This document shows, in pieces, positions 13,519-22,229 of a DNA stretch of 39,926 nucleotides. A program made the position numbers and the translations under genes. The notes beneath the pieces are model-generated. The model saw only the letters and a list, made by a program, of their open reading frames with translations. It did no database searches and had not been told where the DNA came from. The DNA comes from Paenibacillaceae bacterium ZCTH02-B3 (GTDB taxonomy: Bacteria > Bacillota > Bacilli > Paenibacillales > Paenibacillaceae). The stretch lies in NCBI GenBank assembly GCA_002159065.1, contig LZRV01000029.1, positions 1 to 39,926 of the forward strand, given 5' to 3'. Numbering within the stretch: position 1 is the stretch's first letter; every line of letters starts with the position of its first letter.

Positions 13519-15042
13519 TCACTTGCCTCCCGTCGAGTAAAACAAGAGCTCTTCTTCGTTGGTTTTCGCCGTCTCCAGTTCCTTGACGATCGTGCCGTCG
13601 TACATGACGTACACGCGGTCGGTGATGCCCATGATCTCGGACAGTTCGCACGACGCGTAGATCACGCTTTTGCCCTGTTCCACCAGTTTCGCGATCAGCT
13701 GGAAGATGTCCCGCTTGGCTCCGACGTCGACGCCCTTCGTCGGTTCGTCGAAAATGTACACCTCCGCGTCGGCGACCAGCCATTTGCCGATGGCCACCTT
13801 TTGCTGGTTGCCGCCGGACAGGTTGCGCACCAGCGCCGCTTCGCTGGGCGTCTTGATGCCCAGGTCGTAAATCATCATGCGGGAAATGGTCCTCTCCCGG
13901 CCGAAATCCAGGACCGTTCCGAACATCCGGCACAGCTTGGGGAGCACGACCGTGGTGATGTTCGTGGACACGCTCTCCTCCACCAGCACGCCTTCCTTGC
14001 GCCGTTCCTCCGGCACCAGGGCAAGACCCGCGCGGACGGCGTCGCTGGGCGTCCGGATCTTGAGCGGCCTGCCGTTCAACATGCGTTCCCCGGTCGCACG
14101 GGTGTGGCCGAACAGCGCCTTGCACAGCTCCGTCTTCCCCGCGCCGACCAGCCCCGCGATCCCGACCACTTCGCCCTTGCGGACGTAGAAGTTCACGTTC
14201 TTCACCTTGCCGGTGTCGTCGCTGAAGTTCTTCACGACGAACGCCGGCTCGCCGGGCGTCGCCTGGTGTTTCGGAAACTGCTGTTCCAGCTTCCGGCCCA
14301 GCATGTACTCGACCAGCTGGTTTTGCGTCAGGTTGCGGGCCGCTTCCCGGACGACAAACCGGCCGTCGCGCATGACGGTCATTTCGTCGCAAATCTCGAA
14401 CAATTCCGGCAACCGGTGCGAAATGAAAATGATGCCGACGTTGCGCGACCTAAGATCCCGGACGACGCGGAACAGTTCCTCCGTCTCGGAGCGGCTGAGC
14501 GGCGCCGTCGGTTCGTCCAGGATGAGGAACCGGCATTCCCTGGCGATCGCGCGGGCGATGAGCGTCATCTGCTTTTCCGCCAGCGTCAGTTCGTCCACCC
14601 GCTTCCGCGGGGAGATGCGGACGTTGAGGCGGTCGAGCACCTCCTGCGCCTGCCGGTGGAGGGAAGGCCAGTTCATCCACTGCCTTTTCCCGGAGTCGTT
14701 GATCATGCGGTCCAGCATGATGTTTTCCCCGACGGTCAGGTAGGAGATCAGCGCCGTGTCCACTTCCTGGTGCACGATCTGGATGCCCAGATCCTTGGCG
14801 TCCTTCGGCGAACGGATGTCCACTTTCCGTCCGCCGATGAAAATTTCGCCCGTGTAGTGGGGGTAAGCGCCGGTCAGCACCTTCATGAGGGTGGATTTGC
14901 CGGCTCCGTTGGCGCCGATGAGGGCGTGGACGGTGCCCGTTGCCGTGGCGAACATGACATCGTCCAGGGCTTTCACGCCGGGAAATTCGATGGAGATGTT
15001 TTTCATTTCGAGCAGCAGAGGTTCGGTGGCTGTGGCTGGCAT
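13519..15042 (-). CDS. Ribose-type ABC transporter ATPase (RbsA family, two fused nucleotide-binding domains)
   Basis: This 507-residue protein has two ATP-binding cassettes, as usual for CUT2 importers. The first has Walker A GANGAGKST near residue 40, a degenerate signature (LTLAEKQ) and Walker B RFLILDEP. The second has GLVGAGKTE near 290, the full signature LSGGNQQKVAIGKWL and YIFDEPTKGVD. The ATG at 15042 was chosen by alignment with the usual N-terminus; no strong ribosome site precedes it, and an in-frame GTG three codons upstream is an alternative. It energises uptake with the permease downstream and the lipoprotein encoded upstream. Confidence 0.92.
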   Translation of the reverse strand: MPATATEPLLLEMKNISIEFPGVKALDDVMFATATGTVHALIGANGAGKSTLMKVLTGAYPHYTGEIFIGGRKVDIRSPKDAKDLGIQIVHQEVDTALISYLTVGENIMLDRMINDSGKRQWMNWPSLHRQAQEVLDRLNVRISPRKRVDELTLAEKQMTLIARAIARECRFLILDEPTAPLSRSETEELFRVVRDLRSRNVGIIFISHRLPELFEICDEMTVMRDGRFVVREAARNLTQNQLVEYMLGRKLEQQFPKHQATPGEPAFVVKNFSDDTGKVKNVNFYVRKGEVVGIAGLVGAGKTELCKALFGHTRATGERMLNGRPLKIRTPSDAVRAGLALVPEERRKEGVLVEESVSTNITTVVLPKLCRMFGTVLDFGRERTISRMMIYDLGIKTPSEAALVRNLSGGNQQKVAIGKWLVADAEVYIFDEPTKGVDVGAKRDIFQLIAKLVEQGKSVIYASCELSEIMGITDRVYVMYDGTIVKELETAKTNEEELLFYSTGGK

Positions 15043-15088
15043 GGTTTTCACCCAGAAAGCGTTTCCAGAAATCCTTCGTGTGAAAAGC

Positions 15089-15110
15089 AAAGCCGCAAAA
15101 ATGCGGCCTT
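15089..15110 (-). terminator. Attenuator-like hairpin between binding protein and ATPase genes
   Basis: On the minus strand AAGGCCGCA and TGCGGCTTT pair (8 of 9) around a TTTT loop, followed by GCTTTTC. It lies in the 167-base gap downstream of the solute-binding protein gene. Partial termination or mRNA processing here would give more binding protein than ATPase and permease, a common arrangement. Confidence 0.5.
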
Positions 15111-15144
15111 GGAAAACGGACTGCGCAAGGGGATCATGATGCGT

Positions 15145-15183
15145 GCGGCAGAGCCGCGCCCTTGCCGGACGGGACTCTGCCGC
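15145..15183 (-). repeat. Long stem-loop downstream of the binding protein gene
   Basis: GCGGCAGAG (15145-15153) and CTCTGCCGC (15175-15183) form a perfect 9-bp stem with a 21-base loop that begins 27 bases after the stop of the binding protein gene. It probably protects the 3' end of that transcript segment from exonucleases, working with the hairpin at 15089-15110. Confidence 0.5.
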
Positions 15184-15209
15184 AGGGCATTTTCTCGGAC
15201 GGTCGTTTG

Positions 15210-16316
15210 TTATCTGTTCTTGAGCGCCTTCATCCATTCTTCTTCGAAGGCGTCGGTTTGGCCCCAACCCGGGATGATGTTGGCCAGCGTCACCATGTTG
15301 ACGGGTTCGCTGGACTTCTTCAGGTCTTCCTGGGTGATCAGGTTCGCTTCCAGGTCGTAGGTCGCGGGCGTGTCTTCGCCGGCGATCTTCTTCGCCAGCA
15401 GCCGGACGTTGACGGCGCCGATCATCTTCGGATCGACCGCGGCGGTGGCGACCCACGGGCTGTTTTCCTCCTGCATGGCCTGCAGGTCGGCGTTCGACAC
15501 GTCGATGCCGTAGATCTTCACTTCCTGGCGGCCCGCTTCGTTGAGCGCGCGGGTGGCGCCGATCGCAAAGGCGTCCCAGGTGGCGAAGATCGCGTCCAGT
15601 TCACCCTTCGGATACTTGGTCAGCATCGCGGCGACCGCGTTTTGCGTTTGCACCGGCGTATCCGCGGCGGCCACGCCGAAGCGGTCGAGTTCCTGGATGC
15701 CCGGGTTTTCCTGCAGAATTCGTTGGTACACCTGATTCCGTCTGACCATCGGCGGGAAGCCGTCGACCCACAGGTACACGATTTTCGCCTGGCCGTTGAA
15801 GTCTTTCACCAGCTGGCCGAGGGACATTTCGGCGAGGGCGAAGTCGTCCTGCGCCGTCATCGTGACGCCGGGGATGTCCTTGAGGCCGTCGATGGAGTCG
15901 AAAGTCACGACCGGGATCCCCTTGTCGACGATTTGACGGACTTCGTCGATGGTCGCTTCGTCGTCGCCGTGGGAGATGATGATCCCGTCGTAGTCCTGGT
16001 TCATCGCCTGCTGGATGGCGTCATGGAACTTGGCCGAGTCCCCGTTCGCGGAGAAGGTGTCGACCGTGAAGCCCATTTTTTCGCCTTCCTCTTTGGCGCC
16101 GGCCAGATATTGGGCGGTGTGGTCGTCGCCGCCGATCTTGCGGATGACCATGATCTTGATCGGCCATTTCTCGCGGATCTGGTCCGGCACGTTGCTCGGC
16201 AGGTCGCCGCTGCCGCTTCCGCTGCCCTGGGACGAACCTCCCCGGTTGCCGCAGCCCGCCAGGAGCAGCGCGACAGCGACAAGGATGAGAACCAGTGACT
16301 TCGCCGCATTTCGCAT
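15210..16316 (-). CDS. Sugar-binding lipoprotein of the ribose-type ABC transporter
   Basis: This 368-residue protein has a lipoprotein signal peptide (hydrophobic residues 7-20, lipobox LLAGC with Cys22), a Gly/Ser-rich spacer and a periplasmic-binding-protein type 1 fold of the RbsB kind. Visible family elements include DYDGIIISHGDDEA, KGIPVVTFDSIDG and AIFATWDAFAIGATRALNEAG. It captures the sugar outside the membrane for the importer. It is the first gene of the leftward transporter-mtnK-mtnA operon. The G-rich sequence about 12 bases before the ATG is a weak ribosome site. The ligand cannot be read from sequence. Confidence 0.9.
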   Translation of the reverse strand: MRNAAKSLVLILVAVALLLAGCGNRGGSSQGSGSGSGDLPSNVPDQIREKWPIKIMVIRKIGGDDHTAQYLAGAKEEGEKMGFTVDTFSANGDSAKFHDAIQQAMNQDYDGIIISHGDDEATIDEVRQIVDKGIPVVTFDSIDGLKDIPGVTMTAQDDFALAEMSLGQLVKDFNGQAKIVYLWVDGFPPMVRRNQVYQRILQENPGIQELDRFGVAAADTPVQTQNAVAAMLTKYPKGELDAIFATWDAFAIGATRALNEAGRQEVKIYGIDVSNADLQAMQEENSPWVATAAVDPKMIGAVNVRLLAKKIAGEDTPATYDLEANLITQEDLKKSSEPVNMVTLANIIPGWGQTDAFEEEWMKALKNR

Positions 16317-16352
16317 TTCTGTTCAACGCCCCTTTTCTATTTTTTCACAGCC

Positions 16353-16382
16353 ATATTACAATACGGCAATACGGCTTATCAA
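16353..16382 (-). promoter_or_regulatory. Possible second promoter and tandem 8-mer upstream of the binding protein gene
   Basis: TTGATA (16377-16382) and TAATAT (16353-16358) are spaced by 18 bases. Between them the 8-mer AATACGGC occurs twice in tandem (about 16360-16375), which could be a regulator half-site pair. Both readings are tentative. Confidence 0.25.
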
Positions 16383-16452
16383 TCAAAATTCCTAGTTTTT
16401 TTATAAGATTTCAATGTTTTTTTCTTGTTGTTTTTTTCGTGGTTCTGGTGGC

Positions 16453-16461
16453 ATTATACCA
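16453..16461 (-). promoter_or_regulatory. Extended -10 promoter of the transporter-mtnK-mtnA operon
   Basis: TGGTATAAT on the minus strand is a perfect extended -10 element. No good -35 is needed for this class, and only a weak TTGTAT is present 18 bases upstream. It would give an AT-rich leader of about 130 bases before the binding protein gene, and it lies downstream of the ftsY stop. Confidence 0.6.
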
Positions 16462-16527
16462 TACCTTCCGTCAAAAATACAAACACAAACCAAATCAAAC
16501 AAGAGTAAATTTTTGTTGAACCCATAT

Positions 16528-17544
16528 TTAGCCCATTTGGCCGCCGGAAGCGTCTTCCCGCGAACCTCCGTCCTCCGGCGCCGAACCCGCGAAGAGGGCG
16601 TGGACGAACTGCTCCGCGTCGAAAGATTGCAAATCGTCCGGCTTTTCCCCCAGACCGACGAGTTTGACCGGCAGTTTGAGCTCGTTGCGGATGGCGACGA
16701 TGATGCCGCCCTTTGCGGTGCCGTCCAGTTTCGTCAGCACCAGGCCGGTCACGCCGCTTTTTTCGCCGAACATCCGGGCCTGCTGCAAGGCGTTCTGGCC
16801 GGTGGCCGCGTCCAGCACCAGCAGCGTTTCGTGGGGGGCGCCCGGCAGCTCCCGTTCGATGACGCGGCGGATTTTCGCCAGCTCGTCCATCAAATGGGCC
16901 TTGTTCTGCAGGCGGCCGGCCGTGTCGCACAGGAGCACTTCGACGCCGCGGCTTTTGGCTCCCTTTACCGCATCGTACATCACGGCGGCCGGATCGGCGC
17001 CCCGGGATTGCTTGACCACTTCCGTCCCCGTCCGCTGCGCCCAGACTTCCAGCTGTTCGATGGCCCCGGCCCGGAACGTGTCGCCCGCCGCCAGCAGCAC
17101 CGATTTTCCTTCCTGCCGGAATTTCCACGCCAGCTTGCCGATGGTTGTCGTTTTGCCGACGCCGTTGACGCCGACGAAAAGGATGACGGTGGGGCCGTTC
17201 GGATTCAGGTTCAGCCTGGCATCGTCTCCTTCGCCTTTCAGTATTTGAACAAGTTTCTCCGCCAATATCGGCTGCAGTTCGGAAACATCTTCCAGCTTCC
17301 GTTTGGACGCTTCCTCCCGCAGTTCGTCGATCAGCTCCATGGTGGTGCGCACGCCCACGTCGGCGGCGATCAGGATCTCCTCGAGTTCTTCAAAGAACGC
17401 TTCGTCGATCTTGCTTCGCGAAAACAGGTCGCCGATCCGGCCGGCCAGCGCCGTGCGCGTCTTCGCCAGACCGTCCCGGAACTTGGCGGTCACCGATTCG
17501 GTTTTGGCCGCGATGCTTTCCCCTAGTTTTTTGAAAAAGCTCAT
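16528..17544 (-). CDS. ftsY: Signal recognition particle receptor FtsY
   Basis: This 338-residue SRP GTPase docks ribosome-SRP complexes at the membrane. It has an N-terminal helical NG bundle (MSFFKKLGESIAAKTE onward), G1 GVNGVGKTTTIGKLA near residue 124, the DTFRAGAIEQL motif, G3 DTAGRLQNKAHLM and G4 TKLDGTAKGG. The acidic A domain is nearly absent, as in many Firmicutes. It follows smc by 276 bases in the conserved rnc-smc-ftsY order. The ylxM/ffh genes that often follow in Firmicutes do not; the sugar transporter operon begins instead. No GC-rich terminator is visible after the stop. Confidence 0.96.
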   Translation of the reverse strand: MSFFKKLGESIAAKTESVTAKFRDGLAKTRTALAGRIGDLFSRSKIDEAFFEELEEILIAADVGVRTTMELIDELREEASKRKLEDVSELQPILAEKLVQILKGEGDDARLNLNPNGPTVILFVGVNGVGKTTTIGKLAWKFRQEGKSVLLAAGDTFRAGAIEQLEVWAQRTGTEVVKQSRGADPAAVMYDAVKGAKSRGVEVLLCDTAGRLQNKAHLMDELAKIRRVIERELPGAPHETLLVLDAATGQNALQQARMFGEKSGVTGLVLTKLDGTAKGGIIVAIRNELKLPVKLVGLGEKPDDLQSFDAEQFVHALFAGSAPEDGGSREDASGGQMG

Positions 17545-17820
17545 CGTTGCATTCTTTCCTTTCTATTCTTGGATACGTCGCCGGCGGGGTTCCGGCGGTA
17601 CGCGTCCGCGGCGCCGTGAACCGCGTCGCGGCGCTCCCCGGCGATTCGCTCCCCGCCCCCGCGGGCGCATTTAAAAAGCCGCGCCTCTCTGTGCACGGCC
17701 TCGGTCGGCCCGCCCGTGGAGGCAATACAGCCGTTGAATCGGCCATATAGCCTCAGCCGGCCGGCCGTGAACCCGATGTGGTTGAAGCATCCGTCCGAAC
17801 GCCGGCGGGACCGGTGCGGA
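17545..17820. other. GC-rich gap between smc and ftsY
   Basis: These 276 bases hold no recognisable gene or RNA. Several short GC-rich inverted repeats are present but no clear terminator with a T run. The AAAGGA site of ftsY is at its left end. Confidence 0.5.
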
Positions 17821-20800
17821 TCAGGCCGATACTTCCACCGCTTCGCCTTCCCGTTCGTCCAGGCGGACCGATACCAGCTTGGATACGCCGCTTTCCTCCA
17901 TGGTAACCCCGTACAGCACGTCGGCGGCTTCCATCGTTTCCTTTCGGTGGGTCACCACGATGAACTGGGTTTGCTCCGCCACTTCCCGCAGGTAGTTCAC
18001 ATACCGGACCACGTTCGCTTCGTCCAGCGCCGCTTCCACCTCGTCCAGCACGCAGAAGGGAACCGGCTTGACGTGCAGGATGGCGAACAGCAGGGCGATG
18101 GCCGTCAGCGACCGCTCGCCGCCGGACAGAAGCTGCAGGTTTTGCAGCTTCTTGCCGGGGGGCTGGGCCACGATCTCGATGCCCGTGTCGAGGAGGCGGT
18201 CCGGTTCGGCCAGGATCAGATCGGCCTGTCCGCCGCCAAACAGGCGGGCGAACACCGTCCGGAAATTCCGGCGGATTTCCTCGAAGGTAGTGTGGAACCG
18301 GCGAGCCATCTCCTCGTCCATTTCCCGGATCAGGCGGTGCAGCTTTTCCTTTGCCTCCAGCAGATCCTGCCGCTGCTCGGTCAGGAAGCGGTAACGCTCG
18401 CTGACCTGGGCGTATTCTTCGATGGCGCCCAGGTTGACTTCGCCGAGAGCCCCGATGCGCCGCCGGAGTTCGCCGGCTTCAAGCCGGGCTTTGGCGACAT
18501 CCTCGGGAGGCGCGTAATGCGCCTTGGCCCATTCGAAGCTCATTTCATATTCTTCGCCCAGCTTGCGCAGCAGATTGTCCAGCTCCACGTCGGCGCGGTT
18601 CGCCCGGATTTCCGTTTCCTTCAGCTCGTCTTCCGCCAGCTTCAGCACATGCCGCGACTCCTTCGCGGCAGTTTCTTCCCGTTCGATTTCCCGCAGGCGT
18701 TCGGCCCGTTCGGCACGCTGGAGCTCGATGGCGCCGGACAGCTCTTCTTTGCGGATCAAAAGCCCGTTCAATTTCTCCCGCTGCCCGCTCCACTCCGCTT
18801 CGGTGCGCTCCGCTTCCGCCGCGTTTTGTTCGAGCGCCGCGGCAATCTGGCGCTTTTCCCCGTTCAGGCGGGCGGTCTCGCCGCGAAGGCGCGCCGCCTG
18901 TTCGTCCAGCGACTGCAACTCCTGCTCCAGACGCGCGATGGCGACTTTGCGTTCGGTGAGCGCTTCCTGGATTTTCTCCTTTTCGGACTGGTTGCGCAGC
19001 CGAAGCGCCTCGGCTTCCCGGACCGCTTCCTGAAGCCGCCGCTCCTCCCCGGACAGATCGTCCAGACGCGCCTTGAGCCTGTTTTCCTCATCGTCCAGCC
19101 GGCCGCGCTCCGCCGCAAGCGAAGCAGCTTCGGCGTCCAGCGCCGCGCCCGCCGCTTCCAGCCTTTTCTCTTCCTGGGCGAACCGTTCGCGCTCGGCCAG
19201 AAGCCGCTGTTCGTCCAGCCGTACCCGTTCGGCGAGCCCGCGCAGCTCTTCGATGCGCCGGGAGGTCTCCGCCGCTTCTTTCGCCCTGTCTTCCGCTTCT
19301 TTCCGGGCGGCGTCGCGGGACGCTTCGGCCACCGCGATCTCCCGAGCGAGCTCTTCCAGCTGCCGTCCGCGTCCGAGCAGGCTGACCGCCTGCTTCAGAC
19401 GGCTGCCCCCCGTCATGGAACCGCTGGGATGCACCACGTCTCCGTCGAGGGTGACGACGCGGCAGCGGTAATGCAGCCGGGCGGCGATCCGGTTCGCCTG
19501 CTCCAGGCGTTCCGCGACGATCACCTGTCCCAGCAGGCTGCCGACGATATCCGCATAGCGCGCGTCGCATTCCACCAGTTCGGCGGCCACGCCGACGAAG
19601 CCGTCTTCCGCCTGGGCCGCGCGCCGATCCTGTTCATCCAGCCTGCGCGGCCGAATGACGTCCAGCGGCAGGAACGTCGCCCGCCCCGCCTGCCGTTTCT
19701 TCAGCATCTCGATGGCCGCGCGCGCCGCCGCCTCGTCATCGGTCACGATGTGCTGCAGGGCGCCGCCCAGCGCCGTTTCCACGGCCGTCTCATGCCGCGC
19801 GTCCGTCCGGATCAGCTCGGCCACCGCGCCGTGAACGCCGGCAAGCTCGCCGCGGCGCGCCATTTTCAGCACTTCCCGCGGCCCCTGCTGGAAGCCTTCG
19901 TAAGCGTCCATAAGCTCGCGAAGCGTATCGCGGCGCGACATCAGCGCGCTTCGCCGCTGCTCCCACCGCCGGGCTTCCGCCAGGGCTTCCTCGCGCAGCC
20001 GCTCCAGCTCCGCAAGACGCACGCCTTCCTCCGTCTGGCGTTCGCTCAAGAGAGCAAGTTCCGCCGCGGCCGCCGCCAGCCGTTCCCCGATTTCCCGCCG
20101 GCGGGCTTCCAGAGCTTCCCGCTCCCCGTTCCAGCGGGACCGTTCTTCCTCCAGGCGCGCGGCCCTTCCGGCAAGCTGTTCGCGCTGCTGCCCAAGATAG
20201 CGGAGGTCGTTGCGCGCCTGGACGATGGCCTGCATGGCGTCAAACAGCTCCGCCCGCAGCCGCGCTTCCGTCTCGGCGCCGCTTTCCGCGGCGGCCAGAC
20301 GCGCTTCCTCTTCCGCGAGGAGGGCCCGGAGCAGCTGAAGTTCTTCCGCGGTCTGTTCGCGCCGCAGGCGCACGGCGTCCGCTTCCGCCGCCAGCTCCGC
20401 AAGCCGCGCTTCCACCGACGCCAGCGAATCTTGCAGCCCCTCCCGGTTGCGCTTCAGGTGGACTTCCCGCTCCTTGAGCACCTCCAGCTGGCCTTCGGTT
20501 TTCTCCGTTTCCTCCACGCACGCCATGAGTTCGCCCTGCAGGCGTCCGACGGCTTCCTCCAGCGCAAGCAGCGCCGCGCGTTTCTCCTCCAGCGCCGCGT
20601 CGCGACGGGCGGCCTCCGCCGCCAGGGAGGCGACGCGTTCCTTCAGTTCCGCGAGCCTGTCGTTCGCCTCGCTCCAGGACCGGTGCACCTGCTCGATCTG
20701 ATGGACATACAGGGAAATTTCGAGCTTTTTCAATTCTTCCGCAAGGGATTTGTACGTTTCCGCCCGCCTGGCCTGTTCGGCCAGCGGTTCCAGCCGGCTC

Positions 20801-21396
20801 TCCAGCTCGCCGATCAGGTCGCCGATGCGGATGAGGTTCTGCTCCGTGTCTTCCAGCTTCTTTTGCGCTTCCTTCTTGCGGGTCTTGTACTTGACGATGC
20901 CGGACGCTTCCTCGAAAATCCCGCGGCGGTCTTCCGCCCGGGTGCTCAGGATCTGCTCCACCTGTCCCTGTCCGATGATCGAATACGCTTCCCTGCCGAC
21001 TCCGGTGTCCATGAACAGCTCGGTGATGTCCTTCAGCCGGCAGGGCTGCCGGTTAATGTAGTATTCGCTTTCGCCGCTGCGGCTGAGCCGGCGCGTCACC
21101 GTCACCTCGGTGTAATCCAGGGGCAGGGCGCCGTCGCTGTTGTCCAGGGTGAGCGACACCTCGCCGTAGCCCACCGGCTTGCGCGTGTCGCTGCCGGCGA
21201 AGATCACGTCCTCCATTTTGCCGCCGCGCAAAGTCTTGGGGCTCTGTTCGCCCAGCACCCAGCGGATGCCGTCGGAAATGTTGCTCTTGCCGCAGCCGTT
21301 GGGGCCGACGACGGCGGTGATGCCGCGGCCGAATTCCAGTTCGGTGCGGTCGGCGAACGATTTGAATCCGATCAGTTCGATGCGTTTCAGGTGCAT
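17821..21396 (-). CDS. smc: Chromosome partition protein SMC
   Basis: This 1191-residue ATPase has normal length for bacterial SMC. The N-terminal head starts HLKRIELIGFKSFADRT with Walker A GPNGCGKSNISDGI near residue 32. Two long coiled-coil arms rich in Glu, Arg, Leu and Ala flank a hinge at about residues 510-640. The C-terminal head carries the signature LLSGGERSLTAIALLFAI and Walker B FCVLDEVEAALDEANV. With ScpA and ScpB (not in the window) it aligns chromosome arms. The rnc stop codon overlaps its GGAGGTG ribosome site. The complementary strand is open over its whole length, which is an artefact of GC-rich codons. Confidence 0.97.
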   Translation of the reverse strand: MHLKRIELIGFKSFADRTELEFGRGITAVVGPNGCGKSNISDGIRWVLGEQSPKTLRGGKMEDVIFAGSDTRKPVGYGEVSLTLDNSDGALPLDYTEVTVTRRLSRSGESEYYINRQPCRLKDITELFMDTGVGREAYSIIGQGQVEQILSTRAEDRRGIFEEASGIVKYKTRKKEAQKKLEDTEQNLIRIGDLIGELESRLEPLAEQARRAETYKSLAEELKKLEISLYVHQIEQVHRSWSEANDRLAELKERVASLAAEAARRDAALEEKRAALLALEEAVGRLQGELMACVEETEKTEGQLEVLKEREVHLKRNREGLQDSLASVEARLAELAAEADAVRLRREQTAEELQLLRALLAEEEARLAAAESGAETEARLRAELFDAMQAIVQARNDLRYLGQQREQLAGRAARLEEERSRWNGEREALEARRREIGERLAAAAAELALLSERQTEEGVRLAELERLREEALAEARRWEQRRSALMSRRDTLRELMDAYEGFQQGPREVLKMARRGELAGVHGAVAELIRTDARHETAVETALGGALQHIVTDDEAAARAAIEMLKKRQAGRATFLPLDVIRPRRLDEQDRRAAQAEDGFVGVAAELVECDARYADIVGSLLGQVIVAERLEQANRIAARLHYRCRVVTLDGDVVHPSGSMTGGSRLKQAVSLLGRGRQLEELAREIAVAEASRDAARKEAEDRAKEAAETSRRIEELRGLAERVRLDEQRLLAERERFAQEEKRLEAAGAALDAEAASLAAERGRLDDEENRLKARLDDLSGEERRLQEAVREAEALRLRNQSEKEKIQEALTERKVAIARLEQELQSLDEQAARLRGETARLNGEKRQIAAALEQNAAEAERTEAEWSGQREKLNGLLIRKEELSGAIELQRAERAERLREIEREETAAKESRHVLKLAEDELKETEIRANRADVELDNLLRKLGEEYEMSFEWAKAHYAPPEDVAKARLEAGELRRRIGALGEVNLGAIEEYAQVSERYRFLTEQRQDLLEAKEKLHRLIREMDEEMARRFHTTFEEIRRNFRTVFARLFGGGQADLILAEPDRLLDTGIEIVAQPPGKKLQNLQLLSGGERSLTAIALLFAILHVKPVPFCVLDEVEAALDEANVVRYVNYLREVAEQTQFIVVTHRKETMEAADVLYGVTMEESGVSKLVSVRLDEREGEAVEVSA

Positions 21397-21406
21397 CCGC
21401 CCGCGT

Positions 21407-22123
21407 TCACCTCCACTCGCTGAGGTCCGTCGTTTCGATCATCTTCAAGGTCCGCTCCGCCGCCTGCTGCTCCGCTTCCTTCTTGGAACGCCCCGAACCG
21501 CGTCCGGCCGCGCGGCCGGCGATCAGCACCTCGACGACGAAATGCCGGTCGTGGGAAGGTCCGCGTTCCTCGACCACGCGGTACTCCGGCGCGGCGAATC
21601 CGAGGGTCTGCACCTTTTCCTGCAGCCGGGTCTTGAAATCCTTGTCCGCCTGTCCCTTCTCCGGAAGGTGCGCAAAGAGATTCCGTTCCAAAAAGGCGCG
21701 GACGGCGTCAAGCCCCTGATCCAGATACAGGGCTCCCACGAACGCTTCGAAGACGTCGGCAAGCAGGGACGGCCGCGTCCGCCCGCCCGTTCGCTCCTCC
21801 CCTTTGCCCAGAAGCACGGCGTCTCCGAAGCCAAGCGCCTCGGCAAAACGGACAAGCGACGGTTCGCACACGATGGCGGATCTCATCCGCGTCAGTTCCC
21901 CTTCCGCCAGTTCCGGAAACCTGCGGAACAGGTATTCCGATACGACGAGCTGCAGCACCGCGTCGCCCAGGAACTCCAGCCGTTCGTTGTCTTCGATGCT
22001 TTTCCCGCGCTGTTCGTTCACGTAAGAGGTGTGGGTAAACGCCTGATCCAGCAGGGCCGGATTGCGAAAATCGAGATCCAGGCGCATCGCAAGACGTTGG
22101 AGCGTTTCGCGCAACGGCAGCAT
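21407..22123 (-). CDS. rnc: Ribonuclease III
   Basis: This 238-residue double-strand-specific endoribonuclease processes rRNA and structured mRNAs. The signature NERLEFLGDAVLQLVVSEYLF is near residue 42, with a second acidic patch at DVFEAFVGALYLDQG. A double-stranded-RNA-binding domain occupies residues ~160-233 and ends with the basic KKEAEQQAAERTL helix. The ATG at 22123 follows GGAGGTG. The gene lies in the conserved acpP-fabF-rnc-smc-ftsY order. Confidence 0.96.
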   Translation of the reverse strand: MLPLRETLQRLAMRLDLDFRNPALLDQAFTHTSYVNEQRGKSIEDNERLEFLGDAVLQLVVSEYLFRRFPELAEGELTRMRSAIVCEPSLVRFAEALGFGDAVLLGKGEERTGGRTRPSLLADVFEAFVGALYLDQGLDAVRAFLERNLFAHLPEKGQADKDFKTRLQEKVQTLGFAAPEYRVVEERGPSHDRHFVVEVLIAGRAAGRGSGRSKKEAEQQAAERTLKMIETTDLSEWR

Positions 22124-22186
22124 CTCCGTGACACCTCCGTTTCAATCCACTGGCGGCAAGCAGGTCCGCGCCTCCCATAAACGGCG

Positions 22187-22216
22187 GACGCAGGCGGGCG
22201 TTTCCGCCTGCGTCCA
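22187..22216 (-). terminator. Strong stem-loop between fabF and rnc
   Basis: A perfect 12-bp stem (22187-22198 with 22205-22216) has a 6-base loop and starts 13 bases after the fabF stop. The T tract after it on the minus strand is poor (GCCGTTTATG), so it may be a partial terminator or a processing and stability element separating the fatty acid genes from rnc-smc-ftsY. Confidence 0.6.
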
Positions 22217-22229
22217 TCAACAACCCTGC

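Noticed and set aside
11155..15360. A 1401-codon open frame on the plus strand over the mtnA-to-transporter region
   Set aside because: It is antisense to five well-recognised genes, its product is Arg/His/Asp-rich without any domain, and long antisense frames are common in GC-rich genes.
16317..16446. SAM-type riboswitch in the leader of the transporter-mtnK operon
   Set aside because: Expected because of the sulfur/SAM link, but the leader is AT-rich with no stable helices or kink-turn-like element and no terminator before the first gene.
17716..21423. A 1235-codon open frame on the plus strand
   Set aside because: It mirrors smc exactly in extent and is explained by smc codon composition; the protein is low-complexity with no recognisable fold.
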